Positions 16,625 through 25,668 of a stretch of 52,095 nt of DNA are shown here, in pieces. A model generated the notes under the pieces. That model was not told the DNA's origin. It did not search any database and saw only the letters and a list, made by a program, of their open reading frames with translations. Numbering within the stretch: position 1 is the stretch's first letter; each line of letters opens with the position of its first letter. The DNA is taken from contig JABGSN010000007.1 in NCBI GenBank assembly GCA_018647765.1, forward strand, positions 1 through 52,095. Reading direction: 5' to 3'. The stretch is from Oceanospirillaceae bacterium. Its GTDB lineage: Bacteria > Pseudomonadota > Gammaproteobacteria > Pseudomonadales > Balneatricaceae. Both the position numbers and the translations under genes were made by a program.

Positions 16625-18394
16625 TTAATAATTAAACCAACCTTGCAGGTCATAGACAATACCAGCGCCCGAGAAACCTTTGCCCGCCAATACGAACCCC
16701 GTCAAAATAATACCCAAGGCCGAACTAACCACGTTTTGTGTGGTGGGATAGCCCATCACTTTCACCGGTTTGTGAATCAATTCATGAAAATGTATTGATT
16801 CGTCCACCTGTTGCAATAACACCTTGGCCTGTTGGATTTGTTTATACAGCGCAGGCTTTTCGGCATTCTCTGCGTTCATGAGTTCCTGCTCCAACAAGAA
16901 CAGTTGATTTTGGAGTTGGTCGCGTTGGCTGGAACTGAGCATTTGTAGTTTGGTGGCTTTGGAGATGGTGAAAATACAAATACTAGAAATCACCACAACG
17001 ATTAAGATAATGAGGTAAATGGTGGACACATGATGACGTGCCTGCGTCCAAGCAATCATGTTAAGAATGACCATGCAACTAATGGCATAGAACAATAAAA
17101 TGGAGTTGTAGGCTTGAATGCGCAGGTAAAACGCCTCACCAAAGGAACGTAAAGTTTTTCGGCACATCATCCACGCAAATACGTTGCTAGGTTGGTTTAG
17201 GTCGATAAATAAATGGCCATTAGGGTGTTGGGTTGGGTCTGCTTCGATTGTTTCGTCGGACTCTTGAATTGTCGGTTGGTGGTATAAAAACTCAGCCAGA
17301 CGTAACCCCGGGAATTGTATTAACTGGCCTAGTTTTTTGAGAGTGGCCGCTCGACGATTGAAATCATGGGCACAAATTAAACCAAAGTTTAACGAAGCGA
17401 TGCTCCCAAAAAATCCAATCCCACAGCCGATAAAGATAAGGGTTTCAGAATCAGTCGCTCCAAAGGCCTCTATACCATAGGCCAAACGAATTAAAAACGT
17501 ACTCAATAGTATGCTTATAACACAGGCCATCAAGAAGAGTCCGTAGGCGGTGGGAAATTTTAGGTGATACACGGTACTTAGAATTTGGTGTAATACAAAA
17601 CCAGCGGTCACTTGGTCGTGATTTTGATGGGGCGTTGTTGCAATGAATCGTGGGTCGGTTTTGTGTTGCTGTAACTGGGCACTGGTGTGGGTGTCCATAG
17701 TGAAACTAATGCCCTGCAAGGCCACGTCATTTTCATCCATGGCGCAGGTGAGTCCATCTTCGATGAGTCCAGGATACTTGCTGGGCGAGCTCCAGCCTCC
17801 GCCCACTAAAAGGCGATTGGTTTTATCGCCCGTCCATTCGGGGGCTGGTTGGTTGAGTCGAGCATAATCCTCGGGGCGGTAATAGCCGTACTTGACCGAT
17901 ACGATGAGGGCCCTGAGGGAGAAAAACAGATAGGCTAATACCATCTGAAATAAATCAACATTTTGCACTAATTGGTCTGGCCCAAATAACCGCAGCATCA
18001 AGGCAGTGAATACCAGCCAATAAATAGGGTACATCAATACCCAGCAAAATATGTGATTGCTGCGGTCGTTGTGTTTCAAAGAGCACATAAATAGGCCACG
18101 ATGGTTCATTACATGCCAAGCTTTGCTGGTAGAACGTTCAATCAAAAGCGCTGCTAACGGAGCAAATATTACCGGAGGTAGGTTTTCGTAGATGAGCGTA
18201 ATTAAAAACTGTCGCCACGAAAACTGCACTGGTGTGTGGTAACTATCGATTTTATCTTTGGGGCTAGAGGCCCGCAATTTGGCGGCTTCTAAGCTGTTGG
18301 CGAACTGGGTTTGAGATTGTTCGCCGTTAGTTTTGGATGTTTTTTTATGGTGCTTCATCGCCTCGTTACCGGCCGATGAGAATGCCTTATCCAT
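16625..18394 (-). CDS. Large membrane protein of unknown function
   Basis: A 589-residue protein that I do not recognise. A hydrophilic N-terminus (about 1-60, rich in K, S and Q) is followed by three membrane segments, a soluble region with charged and glycine-rich stretches (LLVGGGWSSPSKYPG), two further segments, another soluble loop, two more segments, a likely coiled coil (SSQRDQLQNQLFLLEQELMN and on) and a last hydrophobic stretch ending in a glycine-rich tail: about eight helices. The ATG at 18394 has GGAG 6 bases ahead, better than a frame-extended start at 18466. It is co-transcribed with the TSUP gene and inserted between prmA and dusB. Confidence 0.75.
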   Translation of the reverse strand: MDKAFSSAGNEAMKHHKKTSKTNGEQSQTQFANSLEAAKLRASSPKDKIDSYHTPVQFSWRQFLITLIYENLPPVIFAPLAALLIERSTSKAWHVMNHRGLFMCSLKHNDRSNHIFCWVLMYPIYWLVFTALMLRLFGPDQLVQNVDLFQMVLAYLFFSLRALIVSVKYGYYRPEDYARLNQPAPEWTGDKTNRLLVGGGWSSPSKYPGLIEDGLTCAMDENDVALQGISFTMDTHTSAQLQQHKTDPRFIATTPHQNHDQVTAGFVLHQILSTVYHLKFPTAYGLFLMACVISILLSTFLIRLAYGIEAFGATDSETLIFIGCGIGFFGSIASLNFGLICAHDFNRRAATLKKLGQLIQFPGLRLAEFLYHQPTIQESDETIEADPTQHPNGHLFIDLNQPSNVFAWMMCRKTLRSFGEAFYLRIQAYNSILLFYAISCMVILNMIAWTQARHHVSTIYLIILIVVVISSICIFTISKATKLQMLSSSQRDQLQNQLFLLEQELMNAENAEKPALYKQIQQAKVLLQQVDESIHFHELIHKPVKVMGYPTTQNVVSSALGIILTGFVLAGKGFSGAGIVYDLQGWFNY

Positions 18395-18409
18395 GTGACT
18401 CTCCCTGTT

Positions 18410-18433
18410 GTTGAGTGTAGTAAAACACTCAAC
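18410..18433. other. Hairpin in the leader of the unknown membrane protein
   Basis: GTTGAGTGT (18410-18418) and ACACTCAAC (18425-18433) form a perfect 9-bp stem with a 6-base loop, directly before the ribosome binding site of the gene at 18394. It has no T run after it on the coding strand, so it is more likely an operator or RNA leader structure than a terminator. Confidence 0.5.
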
Positions 18434-18475
18434 TAGGGATACAAATGTACCAAAAAAAACAGGCAAACACCAATA

Positions 18476-19372
18476 TTAGCTGCGTTTTTGGCCGTCGATG
18501 CGAACCCATTCGTCTTTAGCGGTGACCGTGTGCATATCAAACCAAGGTGCATAAGCGTCTATAACGGCATCGGCTTGGTGCTCAAGAATGCCGGACAAGG
18601 CAATCAAGCCGCCTGGTTGGGTGAGTTGCGCTAAACGAGCGGCCATGTCGATGAGCGGGCCTGCCAAGATGTTGGCAAGCATGATGTCAACGGGGTTGGT
18701 GGGTGTTTGTTCAGGTAAGAATACTGGGATCTTGTTGGCATCAATGCCATTACGTTGGGCGTTGTCTTTGGTGGCCGTTAAGGCTTGGGTGTCGTTGTCT
18801 ACGCCCATCACATGGGCTGCGCCCATGAGCATGGCGCCGATGGCTAAAATGCCCGAACCACAGCCATAATCAATCACGGTTTTGTGTTGCCAGTCTTGTT
18901 GCGCAATCCACTGTAAACATAAGGCGGTTGTGGGGTGGCTGCCGGTACCAAAAGCAAGGCCAGGGTCTAACATTAAGTTGGCGGCGCTTGGGTCGGGTGC
19001 CGGTTTCCAGCTCGGGCAAACCCATAGGCGTTCACCAAATTGAATAGGCTCAAAACGATCCATCCATTCCCTTTCCCAGTCTTTGTCTTCTAATATTTCC
19101 AGCTTATGGGACGGGAAGGACGTTTCTGGGTAGCGATCTTGCCAGCCATTTTGTAAATAATTAAGCAGGGACTCCTCGTCGGTATCGGCTTCAAATAAAC
19201 CCATGACCCGCGTGTCTTGCCATAAAGGTGTGGTGCCTTTGAGAGGCTCGAACACTGGCTGATCTGCGCCATCAAGCATGCTTACGGCACCTGCGCCGCA
19301 CAGCAGTAACATGTCTTCTAAAACCTCAGAGGTCTCAGGGCTGGATGCGAGAGTGATTTGGACCCAAGGCAT
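18476..19372 (-). CDS. prmA: Ribosomal protein L11 methyltransferase
   Basis: Trimethylates several amino groups of ribosomal protein L11. The N-terminal substrate-binding domain (about 1-60) leads into a class I SAM fold with VIDYGCGSGILAIGA and the VDND motif, followed by LANILAGPL in the NPPF position. The ATG at 19372 gives the family start MPWVQI and 298 residues; a longer frame to 19399 would begin in the accC terminator. In many gammaproteobacteria prmA follows accBC, as here. Confidence 0.95.
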   Translation of the reverse strand: MPWVQITLASSPETSEVLEDMLLLCGAGAVSMLDGADQPVFEPLKGTTPLWQDTRVMGLFEADTDEESLLNYLQNGWQDRYPETSFPSHKLEILEDKDWEREWMDRFEPIQFGERLWVCPSWKPAPDPSAANLMLDPGLAFGTGSHPTTALCLQWIAQQDWQHKTVIDYGCGSGILAIGAMLMGAAHVMGVDNDTQALTATKDNAQRNGIDANKIPVFLPEQTPTNPVDIMLANILAGPLIDMAARLAQLTQPGGLIALSGILEHQADAVIDAYAPWFDMHTVTAKDEWVRIDGQKRS

Positions 19373-19397
19373 GGTGTGTAGTCTCTTGTTTAAATAC

Positions 19398-19436
19398 AAA
19401 AAATAAAAACGCCGCCTTGGATATCCGTGGCGGCGT
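19398..19436 (-). terminator. Strong Rho-independent terminator after accC
   Basis: On the minus strand, ACGCCGCC (19436-19429) pairs with GGCGGCGT (19416-19409) around a 12-base loop and is followed by a long T-rich run (19408-19398). It ends aroQ-accB-accC transcripts and shows that prmA, only 26 bp further on, is at least partly separately expressed or expressed by readthrough. Confidence 0.92.
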
Positions 19437-19454
19437 GGTAGGAAATTGATAGGC

Positions 19455-20795
19455 TTAAAGGCCTAGCTTTTTCTCTAGGTAGTGGATGTTCATGCCGCCT
19501 TCGGCAAAAATAGCATCCCGTACAATGTCTTTTTGTAGTGGAATGTTAGTTTTAATACCGTCGATGATCATCTCGTCCAGAGCCACTTCCATGCGTTTCA
19601 AGGCTTGTGCTCGCGTTGGGGCGTGGGTGATGACTTTGGCGATCATAGAGTCGTAAAACGGAGGTACAGAATAGCCGCTGTAAATGTGTGAATCTACGCG
19701 TACACCCAAACCACCTGGGGCGTGGAACTGCGTCACTTTACCTGGGCTTGGCATAAAGGTTTTGGCATCTTCGGCATTAATGCGGCATTCAAAGGCATGG
19801 CCTTCAATCACTACATCTTCTTGCTTCACAGACAATGGCAAACCACTGGCAATGCGCAACTGCTCTTTAATGATGTCTACACCGGTAATCATTTCTGTAA
19901 CTGGGTGCTCTACCTGAACACGAGTGTTCATTTCGATAAAGTAAAAACCACCATCTTCATACAAAAATTCGAAGGTGCCGGCGCCACGGTAGCCAATTTC
20001 TAAACAGGCATCGGTACAGCTCTTGAGTACTTGCTGTCGTGCGGCTTCGTCCATGTGCGGGGCTGGGGCTTCTTCCACTACTTTTTGATGGCGACGCTGC
20101 ATTGAGCAGTCGCGGTCAAATAGGTGAATGGCACCACCTTGGCCGTCGGCCAAAATTTGCACTTCTACATGGCGTGGGTTCTCTAAGAACTTTTCCATGT
20201 ACACAGTATCGTTACCAAAAGCGCCCTTAGCTTCTGCTTTGGTGACAAAAATCGAGTTGATCAAAGCGGCTTCGCTATGTACAACACGCATGCCACGGCC
20301 ACCGCCGCCAGCGGAGGCTTTAATGATCACTGGATAGCCAATCTCTTTGGCGATACGCATGGTGCGCTCGGCATCATTATCTAACGGGCCATTGGAGCCG
20401 GGTACCGTAGGCACGCCCGATTTTTGCATGGCTTTGATGGCGGCAACTTTGTCGCCCATCACACGGATGGTGGCGGCGGTTGGGCCTATAAAGGTAAAGC
20501 CACTGCTTTCTACCATTTCCGCAAAGTCTGCGTTTTCTGCTAAGAAACCATAGCCTGGGTGAATGCCCGTTGCGTCGGTCACTTCAGCAGCAGATAAAAT
20601 GCGCGGAATGTTTAAGTAGCTTTCGGTTGATGAATTTGGCCCAATACATACGGCTTCGTCAGCCAAGCGAACGTGCATGAGGTCTTTATCTGCTTTGGAG
20701 TGAACCGCTACGGTTTTGATGCCTAATTCTTTACAGGCACGTAAAATACGTAGGGCAATTTCTCCACGGTTAGCAATTACAACTTTATCTAACAT
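19455..20795 (-). CDS. accC: Acetyl-CoA carboxylase, biotin carboxylase subunit
   Basis: Carboxylates biotin on AccB with ATP and bicarbonate, the first step of fatty acid synthesis. The 446-residue ATP-grasp enzyme shows [15 protein letters not shown] at the start, the glycine loop GGGGRGMR, and the catalytic [14 protein letters not shown]. It is complete and lies 15 bp after accB. A strong terminator closes the operon. Confidence 0.97.
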   Translation of the reverse strand: MLDKVVIANRGEIALRILRACKELGIKTVAVHSKADKDLMHVRLADEAVCIGPNSSTESYLNIPRILSAAEVTDATGIHPGYGFLAENADFAEMVESSGFTFIGPTAATIRVMGDKVAAIKAMQKSGVPTVPGSNGPLDNDAERTMRIAKEIGYPVIIKASAGGGGRGMRVVHSEAALINSIFVTKAEAKGAFGNDTVYMEKFLENPRHVEVQILADGQGGAIHLFDRDCSMQRRHQKVVEEAPAPHMDEAARQQVLKSCTDACLEIGYRGAGTFEFLYEDGGFYFIEMNTRVQVEHPVTEMITGVDIIKEQLRIASGLPLSVKQEDVVIEGHAFECRINAEDAKTFMPSPGKVTQFHAPGGLGVRVDSHIYSGYSVPPFYDSMIAKVITHAPTRAQALKRMEVALDEMIIDGIKTNIPLQKDIVRDAIFAEGGMNIHYLEKKLGL

Positions 20796-20810
20796 GGGAA
20801 ACTCCGGTGG

Positions 20811-21260
20811 TTAGGCAATGGTGACCAGCGGTTGATCAAATTCAACGGCTTCACCGTCTTCAACCAATACCGCGGTAATGGTGCCCGACTTGTCGGCTTC
20901 GATCTGGTTCATCATCTTCATGGCTTCGATGATGCAGATGACGTCGCCTTCTTTAACCGCTTGACCAACTTCAGCAAACGCCGGTGCGCCTGGTGAAGGG
21001 CAGCGGTAGAAGGTGCCAACCATGGGCGAGACAACGGTATGGCCGCTGATGGCTGGAGCAGCGGGTGCGCTTGGGGCGGCGGCTGGAGCACCAACGGCGG
21101 CAACGGGTGCCGCTTGCATTACTGGTGCAGGGGCAGCCATCATCATGGCGCCAGAAGAGCGGCTGATGCGTACAGACTCTTCGCCTTCTTTAATTTCAAT
21201 TTCGTTAATGTCGGATTCTTCTAGCAACTCGATGAGTTTTTTAACTTTACGAATGTCCAT
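20811..21260 (-). CDS. accB: Biotin carboxyl carrier protein of acetyl-CoA carboxylase
   Basis: Carries the biotin that shuttles between AccC and the carboxyltransferase. The 149-residue product has an N-terminal helix region, an Ala-Pro-rich flexible linker (about 39-72) and a C-terminal biotinyl domain with the target lysine K115 in EAMKMM. It lies between aroQ and accC, 29 bp and 15 bp away. Confidence 0.97.
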   Translation of the reverse strand: MDIRKVKKLIELLEESDINEIEIKEGEESVRISRSSGAMMMAAPAPVMQAAPVAAVGAPAAAPSAPAAPAISGHTVVSPMVGTFYRCPSPGAPAFAEVGQAVKEGDVICIIEAMKMMNQIEADKSGTITAVLVEDGEAVEFDQPLVTIA

Positions 21261-21289
21261 GGGAGCTCTCTATATTATTGGTAGGTAGA

Positions 21290-21730
21290 TTAACTGCTTA
21301 AACGGCCAATGGCGGCGTCTATAGCAAAACGGTAACCGTCAGCACCGAGGCCGCAAATTACGCCCTCGGCAATGTCGGATAAATAGGAATGATGGCGAAA
21401 TGTTTCGCGCTGGTGCACATTGCTTAAGTGCACTTCAATAAACGGGATATTAACCCCTAATAAGGCATCCCGTATGGCGACGCTGGTGTGGGTGAACGCG
21501 GCTGGGTTGATGACGATAAATTCTACAGCTTGAGCCGGCGCCGTGTGGATGGCTTGGATGAGTTCGTGTTCCGCGTTGCTTTGGAGGCAATTGAGGGAAA
21601 CTTGGGCTTGCTGGCATTGCTGTTGGCATTGTGATTCGATCTGCGCCAAGGTTAGCGAGCCGTAAATGCCGGGTTCCCGTTGCCCTAAAAGGTTAAGGTT
21701 GGGGCCGTTAAGTAGCAAGATTTGAGCCAT
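21290..21730 (-). CDS. aroQ: 3-dehydroquinate dehydratase, type II
   Basis: Third step of the shikimate pathway. The 146-residue type II enzyme shows [19 protein letters not shown] with the catalytic tyrosine Y23, [16 protein letters not shown], and [18 protein letters not shown]. It is first in the aroQ-accB-accC operon, an arrangement conserved in Pseudomonas and many other gammaproteobacteria. The 155-bp gap to the divergent lipoprotein gene must hold its promoter, but I see no near-consensus pair of boxes. Confidence 0.96.
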   Translation of the reverse strand: MAQILLLNGPNLNLLGQREPGIYGSLTLAQIESQCQQQCQQAQVSLNCLQSNAEHELIQAIHTAPAQAVEFIVINPAAFTHTSVAIRDALLGVNIPFIEVHLSNVHQRETFRHHSYLSDIAEGVICGLGADGYRFAIDAAIGRLSS

Positions 21731-21885
21731 TAATATCTATCCGTTGCTGCAACAAAATGTTGAAGTTATATGGAGATGATAGCATGTTGCAGGAAATTTG
21801 CCGAAGTTTTTGTAATTTATTTAACCCTAGAGGCGGCGTGTCTAGTCTGATACCCTAGGTAGGCTCAATCACTTTAGGTCGTTCT

Positions 21886-22803
21886 ATGTATTTCATTCAG
21901 GTTTTGCCTCAGCAGCGTGTATTTGGTGGCTTGCTATTGGTGTCATTGTTGTCGATTACGGGCTGTTCTGCGCCTGAAATCAAACCAGCTTTAGGCGTCA
22001 ATGTGCAATTTGAGGCTAGCCCGGAGCAGCGCCCAGAGGCGGTTGAAGTATCCGCGCCTTCCACCCAGATAACACCAAAAACGAGTCCTGCGGCGACCGC
22101 TGGAGCCAGTGAGGTGGTCAGTGGTCAAGCCGATGTCTTGGTTGTTACCCAGTCGACTGCAACGCCGGTCATTAAAGACACCGTGTCCTTTTTGTTGGGC
22201 GAGGCGGGCTGGGCGTTTAGTCAGGACCGGCTGACTACGCCTAAAGGTAACAGCGCTTACGATTATTTACAGCGCGTGTTAGTGGAACAGCCCAAAAACC
22301 CCCAGGTCTTGATAGCGCTGGAGCAAATTGTGCAGCGCTATTATGAGCTGGTTAGACGTAGTTTAAAACAAGGTAAAGTGGCACAGGCGCAGGTGTATTT
22401 GTCGCGGGCGTTAAGGGTTTTGCCTGCGCATGCAGAAGGGTCTGCTATGCTCAAGTTAATTGCTGCTAACCAACCAAAACCTAAGGCCGCTATGGCAAGC
22501 ATGCCGGTGACACAAAATCCAGCATTACGCACTCAGGTTTTGGCCCTGACATCAACCCAGCTGCAGCAACAAGACGAAGCAACGGTGGCATGGTTGACGC
22601 GGTTGGCTTTGAAAGCACAATCCCTTAAAGCGACTATGCTAATAGTGGCGCCTAAAGACGCCCAAGCACGGTGGCTCTATCAAACCATGAACAGTGCAGA
22701 CCCTGAGTTGCGTATTCGGGCCAATATAAAGCGCGGTACCCCGGCGCGTATAGAGGTTAACTATGTAGCGCGTATGGACGAACTTGAAGTTTATGCCCAT
22801 TAA
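21886..22803 (+). CDS. Putative lipoprotein with a TPR-like region, unknown function
   Basis: A 305-residue protein with a signal peptide and a lipobox ending ITGC, giving the lipidated cysteine C27. A Ser/Thr/Pro/Ala-rich linker (about 45-95) precedes a helical region in which VARAQVYLSRALRV-like repeats resemble tetratricopeptide units (about 125-195). The C-terminal part (about 215-305) has an alpha-beta pattern. I cannot name a family. The residue after the cysteine is Ser, which favours outer-membrane sorting. It lies 46 bp before the DUF2333 gene, also an envelope protein, and the two may form an operon. Confidence 0.7.
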   Translation: MYFIQVLPQQRVFGGLLLVSLLSITGCSAPEIKPALGVNVQFEASPEQRPEAVEVSAPSTQITPKTSPAATAGASEVVSGQADVLVVTQSTATPVIKDTVSFLLGEAGWAFSQDRLTTPKGNSAYDYLQRVLVEQPKNPQVLIALEQIVQRYYELVRRSLKQGKVAQAQVYLSRALRVLPAHAEGSAMLKLIAANQPKPKAAMASMPVTQNPALRTQVLALTSTQLQQQDEATVAWLTRLALKAQSLKATMLIVAPKDAQARWLYQTMNSADPELRIRANIKRGTPARIEVNYVARMDELEVYAH

Positions 22804-22849
22804 CACCATATACAGTACCATCAATGCATTTTGACACAAAGGACCAACA

Positions 22850-23860
22850 ATGCCGCAGTTAAAACAAGGATTTAGAAACATAAAAGAAGATTACTTTGAC
22901 GGCAGTCACTGGCTGTTGCGGGGTTTGGCAGTGGTCTTGGTCATCTACTTATTGGTAGCATCGGTGCTGGGTTTCTACTGGAACAGTGAGCCAGATTTGG
23001 CTACGCCACCAACCATAGGTACGGTCACAGGTGCGGCCACCACCCAAACGCTGCTGCATTTAGCTACCACATTAACGGATAAGCCGGGTGGCTATTTAAC
23101 CAATGATATGATTTTGCCCGGCGTATTTATGGATAATATCCCTAACTGGGAATTTGGTGTTCTTATTCAGATTCGAGACCTGTCTCGCGCGATGCGTAAA
23201 GACTTTAGTCGCTCGCAATCCCAATCTACTGAAGACGGTGATTTGGCGATTGCCGAACCTCAGTTTAACTTTGACAGCGATAGTTGGTTATTACCCTCCA
23301 CCGAAGGTGAGTACCAAACCGGCAAGCAAGCCCTCAACCGTTATTTGCAGCGGCTGGCTGATCAGCAACAAGGTCAGGCCCAGTTTTATGCAAGGGCCGA
23401 CAACTTAACTCGCTGGCTGGGAGATGTGGAAACTCGCTTAGGAAGCTTATCGCAACGCTTGAGTGCGAGCGTAGGACAAAGGCGACTCAATACCGATTTA
23501 GCCGGCGACAGTGCGGCTACGCAATCTACTACTAACGCCGCAGAAAGAGAAATCAAGACACCTTGGTCAGAGATTGATGATGTATTTTACGAAGCGCGTG
23601 GCGCAAGTTGGGCTTTGGTGCAGCTGTTGAGAGCCGTGGAGGTGGATTTTGCACCGGTATTGGAAAAGAAGAATGCGCTGGTGAGTTTGCGGCAAATTAT
23701 TCGTGAGCTAGAAGCCACGCAGGAAACTGTGTGGAGTCCGATGATTATGAATGGTTCGGGTTTTGGGTTGGTGGCAAATCACTCGTTGGTGATGGCGTCT
23801 TATATTTCTAGAGCCAATGCAGCCATTATTGATTTACGGGGTTTGTTGACCCAAGGTTAA
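22850..23860 (+). CDS. DUF2333 family membrane-anchored protein
   Basis: A 336-residue protein with one N-terminal membrane anchor (about residues 22-44, LRGLAVVLVIYLLVASVLGFYW) and a large, probably periplasmic, helical body. The GGYLTNDMILPGVFMDNIPNWEFGV stretch and RDLSRAMRKDFSRSQSQSTED match DUF2333 as I remember it from Pseudomonas. Function unknown. Its stop codon lies inside a perfect 24-bp palindrome. Confidence 0.8.
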   Translation: MPQLKQGFRNIKEDYFDGSHWLLRGLAVVLVIYLLVASVLGFYWNSEPDLATPPTIGTVTGAATTQTLLHLATTLTDKPGGYLTNDMILPGVFMDNIPNWEFGVLIQIRDLSRAMRKDFSRSQSQSTEDGDLAIAEPQFNFDSDSWLLPSTEGEYQTGKQALNRYLQRLADQQQGQAQFYARADNLTRWLGDVETRLGSLSQRLSASVGQRRLNTDLAGDSAATQSTTNAAEREIKTPWSEIDDVFYEARGASWALVQLLRAVEVDFAPVLEKKNALVSLRQIIRELEATQETVWSPMIMNGSGFGLVANHSLVMASYISRANAAIIDLRGLLTQG

Positions 23861-23870
23861 CCTTGGGTCA
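23847..23870. repeat. Perfect 24-bp palindrome over the DUF2333 stop codon
   Basis: TGACCCAAGG, TTAA and CCTTGGGTCA form an uninterrupted self-complementary 24-mer whose centre includes the TAA stop. No T run follows on either strand, so it is not a classical terminator, though it may help end the convergent transcripts of DUF2333 and ppa. It abuts the dispersed repeat copy at 23865-23894. Confidence 0.6.
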
Positions 23871-23930
23871 CTGCGAAGGCCAAAGGCCTGTGGCAGTTCA
23901 CCGACCGAAGCTTTGGATTGCTGCGCTCAG
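23861..23930. repeat. Dispersed intergenic repeat, copy B plus partial copy
   Basis: Bases 23865-23894 read on the minus strand match copy A at 12833-12862 at 26 of 30 positions. A second part, TTGGATTGCTGCGCTCAG (23913-23930), resembles the start of 11133-11160. The pair of parts in one 70-bp gap suggests a composite element, of which copies A and C are fragments. Confidence 0.55.
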
Positions 23931-24458
23931 CTAGCCTTTATAGGCGGCGGCGGCAACTTGGATTTTAGCTTTGGCAGACTCTGCGCCTTCCCAGCTTTCT
24001 ACCTTAACCCACTTGCCTTTTTCTAGGTTCTTGTAGTTTTCAAAGAACTCTTTGATTTGATTCAGTAGCAAATCAGGTAAGTCTGCAATGTCTTGTACAT
24101 CGTTGTAGGCTTGAGTCAGCTTTTCATGGGGTACAGCCAATAGCTTGGCGTCTTCGCCCGCCTCATCAGTCATGTTCAAAACGCCAACCGGGCGGCAGCG
24201 TATTACGCTACCAGGCACAACTGGGTAAGGGGTTACAACTAATACGTCGAGGGCATCGCCGTCATCAGCAAGGGTGTTGTTGATGTAGCCATAGTTGGCT
24301 GGGTAAAACATCGGTGATGCCATGAAACGATCAACAAATAAGGCGTCTGCATCTTTGTCGATTTCGTACTTTACTGGGCTGCTGTTAGCAGGGATTTCGA
24401 TAACAACGTAAATATCGTTAGGCAAATCTTTGCCAGCGGGAATAGATTGATAGCTCAT
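23931..24458 (-). CDS. ppa: Inorganic pyrophosphatase
   Basis: Soluble family I pyrophosphatase that hydrolyses PPi and pulls biosynthetic reactions forward. The active-site segments are visible: [14 protein letters not shown] near the start, YPANYGY, and [11 protein letters not shown] with the metal-binding aspartates, then [13 protein letters not shown]. At 175 residues it is full length. It is preceded by fbp 31 bp away on the same strand. Confidence 0.97.
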   Translation of the reverse strand: MSYQSIPAGKDLPNDIYVVIEIPANSSPVKYEIDKDADALFVDRFMASPMFYPANYGYINNTLADDGDALDVLVVTPYPVVPGSVIRCRPVGVLNMTDEAGEDAKLLAVPHEKLTQAYNDVQDIADLPDLLLNQIKEFFENYKNLEKGKWVKVESWEGAESAKAKIQVAAAAYKG

Positions 24459-24489
24459 GATCTAATTGGATCCTAATAAGGGTTAATAT

Positions 24490-25485
24490 CTAAAGTGATG
24501 CGTTATGGTAGCGGTTAATCCGCTCTACTTCTTGCTTAGACCCCAAGATCACCGGTACGCGCTGGTGAATGTGGTTGGGTTCTATGTCCATAATCGGGGT
24601 TGCTGTGTTGCTCGCAGCGCCGCTGGCTTGCTCAATTAAAAAGCTCATGGGGTTGCCCTCATACATGAGGCGTAGCTTGCCGGCCTTGCTTGGGTCGCGG
24701 CTGTCGTAGGGGTACATAAATACACCGCCACGGGTGAGGATGCGATGTACTTCGGCTACCATTGATGCAATCCAGCGCATGTTGAAACGCTTGCCAATGG
24801 GGCCTTCTTCGCCTAGGAGTAAGTCGTTAACATAAGCTTGCATCGGCGCTTGCCAAAAACGTTGGTTGGACATGTTAATGGCAAATTCCTGCGTACTTTC
24901 AGGCACTTGGACTTGGTCGTGGGTCTGATAAAAATCACCATCAGCACCTAAGTTATACATGGCAACGCCGTTGCCCGTGGTGAGGGCCAAAATGACCGAT
25001 GGGCCGTAGAGCACGTAGCCGGCAGCGATTTGTTTGCGCCCAGCTTGTAAGAACGTATTGGTGGTGACCTCAAGGTCGTCGTTAGGTGCGGCCAGCACAG
25101 AAAAAATAGTGCCCACAGTGACGTTAATGTCAATGTTAGAGCTGCCATCCAATGGATCAAATGTGACTAAGTAATCGCCCTCAGCGTTGCCTGCAATGGC
25201 GTCTTCTTCTTCTTCGGAAGCAATGCCGGCAACGCTGCGATTGGCCAGCAATACTTGTTTGAGTAAGTCGTTGGAAATAACGTCTAGTTTTTTCTGGACT
25301 TCACCCTGCACATTTTCTTGTTCGGCAGACCCGTATAGGCCGCTCAAAGCACCGCCACGTAGGCGTTCGGCAATGTTTTTACAAGTGGTGGTGATGGAGT
25401 CGATTAGGGACACAAGTTGTGGGTCAACTTGGGCTTGCTCAAGGGCTTGATTGAGGCTCAGCATGAGATTTTTAGGGGCGTCCAT
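24490..25485 (-). CDS. fbp: Fructose-1,6-bisphosphatase class 1
   Basis: Hydrolyses fructose-1,6-bisphosphate, a gluconeogenic step. The class I signature [21 protein letters not shown], the SEEEE metal site region and the late [22 protein letters not shown] are present. 331 residues, complete. A TATAAT on the minus strand at 25515-25510 leaves an 18-base leader. ppa follows in the same direction. Confidence 0.96.
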   Translation of the reverse strand: MDAPKNLMLSLNQALEQAQVDPQLVSLIDSITTTCKNIAERLRGGALSGLYGSAEQENVQGEVQKKLDVISNDLLKQVLLANRSVAGIASEEEEDAIAGNAEGDYLVTFDPLDGSSNIDINVTVGTIFSVLAAPNDDLEVTTNTFLQAGRKQIAAGYVLYGPSVILALTTGNGVAMYNLGADGDFYQTHDQVQVPESTQEFAINMSNQRFWQAPMQAYVNDLLLGEEGPIGKRFNMRWIASMVAEVHRILTRGGVFMYPYDSRDPSKAGKLRLMYEGNPMSFLIEQASGAASNTATPIMDIEPNHIHQRVPVILGSKQEVERINRYHNASL

Positions 25486-25509
25486 TTACAGGGCAAAAAT
25501 AAGTACCTA

Positions 25510-25515
25510 ATTATA
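25510..25515 (-). promoter_or_regulatory. Candidate -10 box of fbp
   Basis: TATAAT read on the minus strand, about 25 bases before the fbp ATG. No convincing -35 box is seen at 16-18 bp. The 183-bp gap between the divergent fbp and ubiX otherwise holds only a short TAAGTCG direct repeat. Confidence 0.45.
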
Positions 25516-25631
25516 TGTTACTTGTGGCAAAAAGTCTTGCGGCTTAAGTCGTAAGTCGAGCTCTTTTGTGGGTTTTTTAGGCGCTAAGGGATGGGGTGGG
25601 GTAGCTTGTGCCGACGCGTCAAATAAGCTGT

Positions 25632-25637
25632 TATAAT
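25632..25637 (+). promoter_or_regulatory. Candidate -10 box of ubiX
   Basis: TATAAT on the plus strand, 31 bases before the ubiX ATG. The closest -35-like hexamer, TTGTGC (25606-25611), is 20 bp away, so any promoter here would be weak or need an activator. Confidence 0.4.
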
Positions 25638-25668
25638 AAGCGTTAAATAATTGTTAGTGAAATGACGT

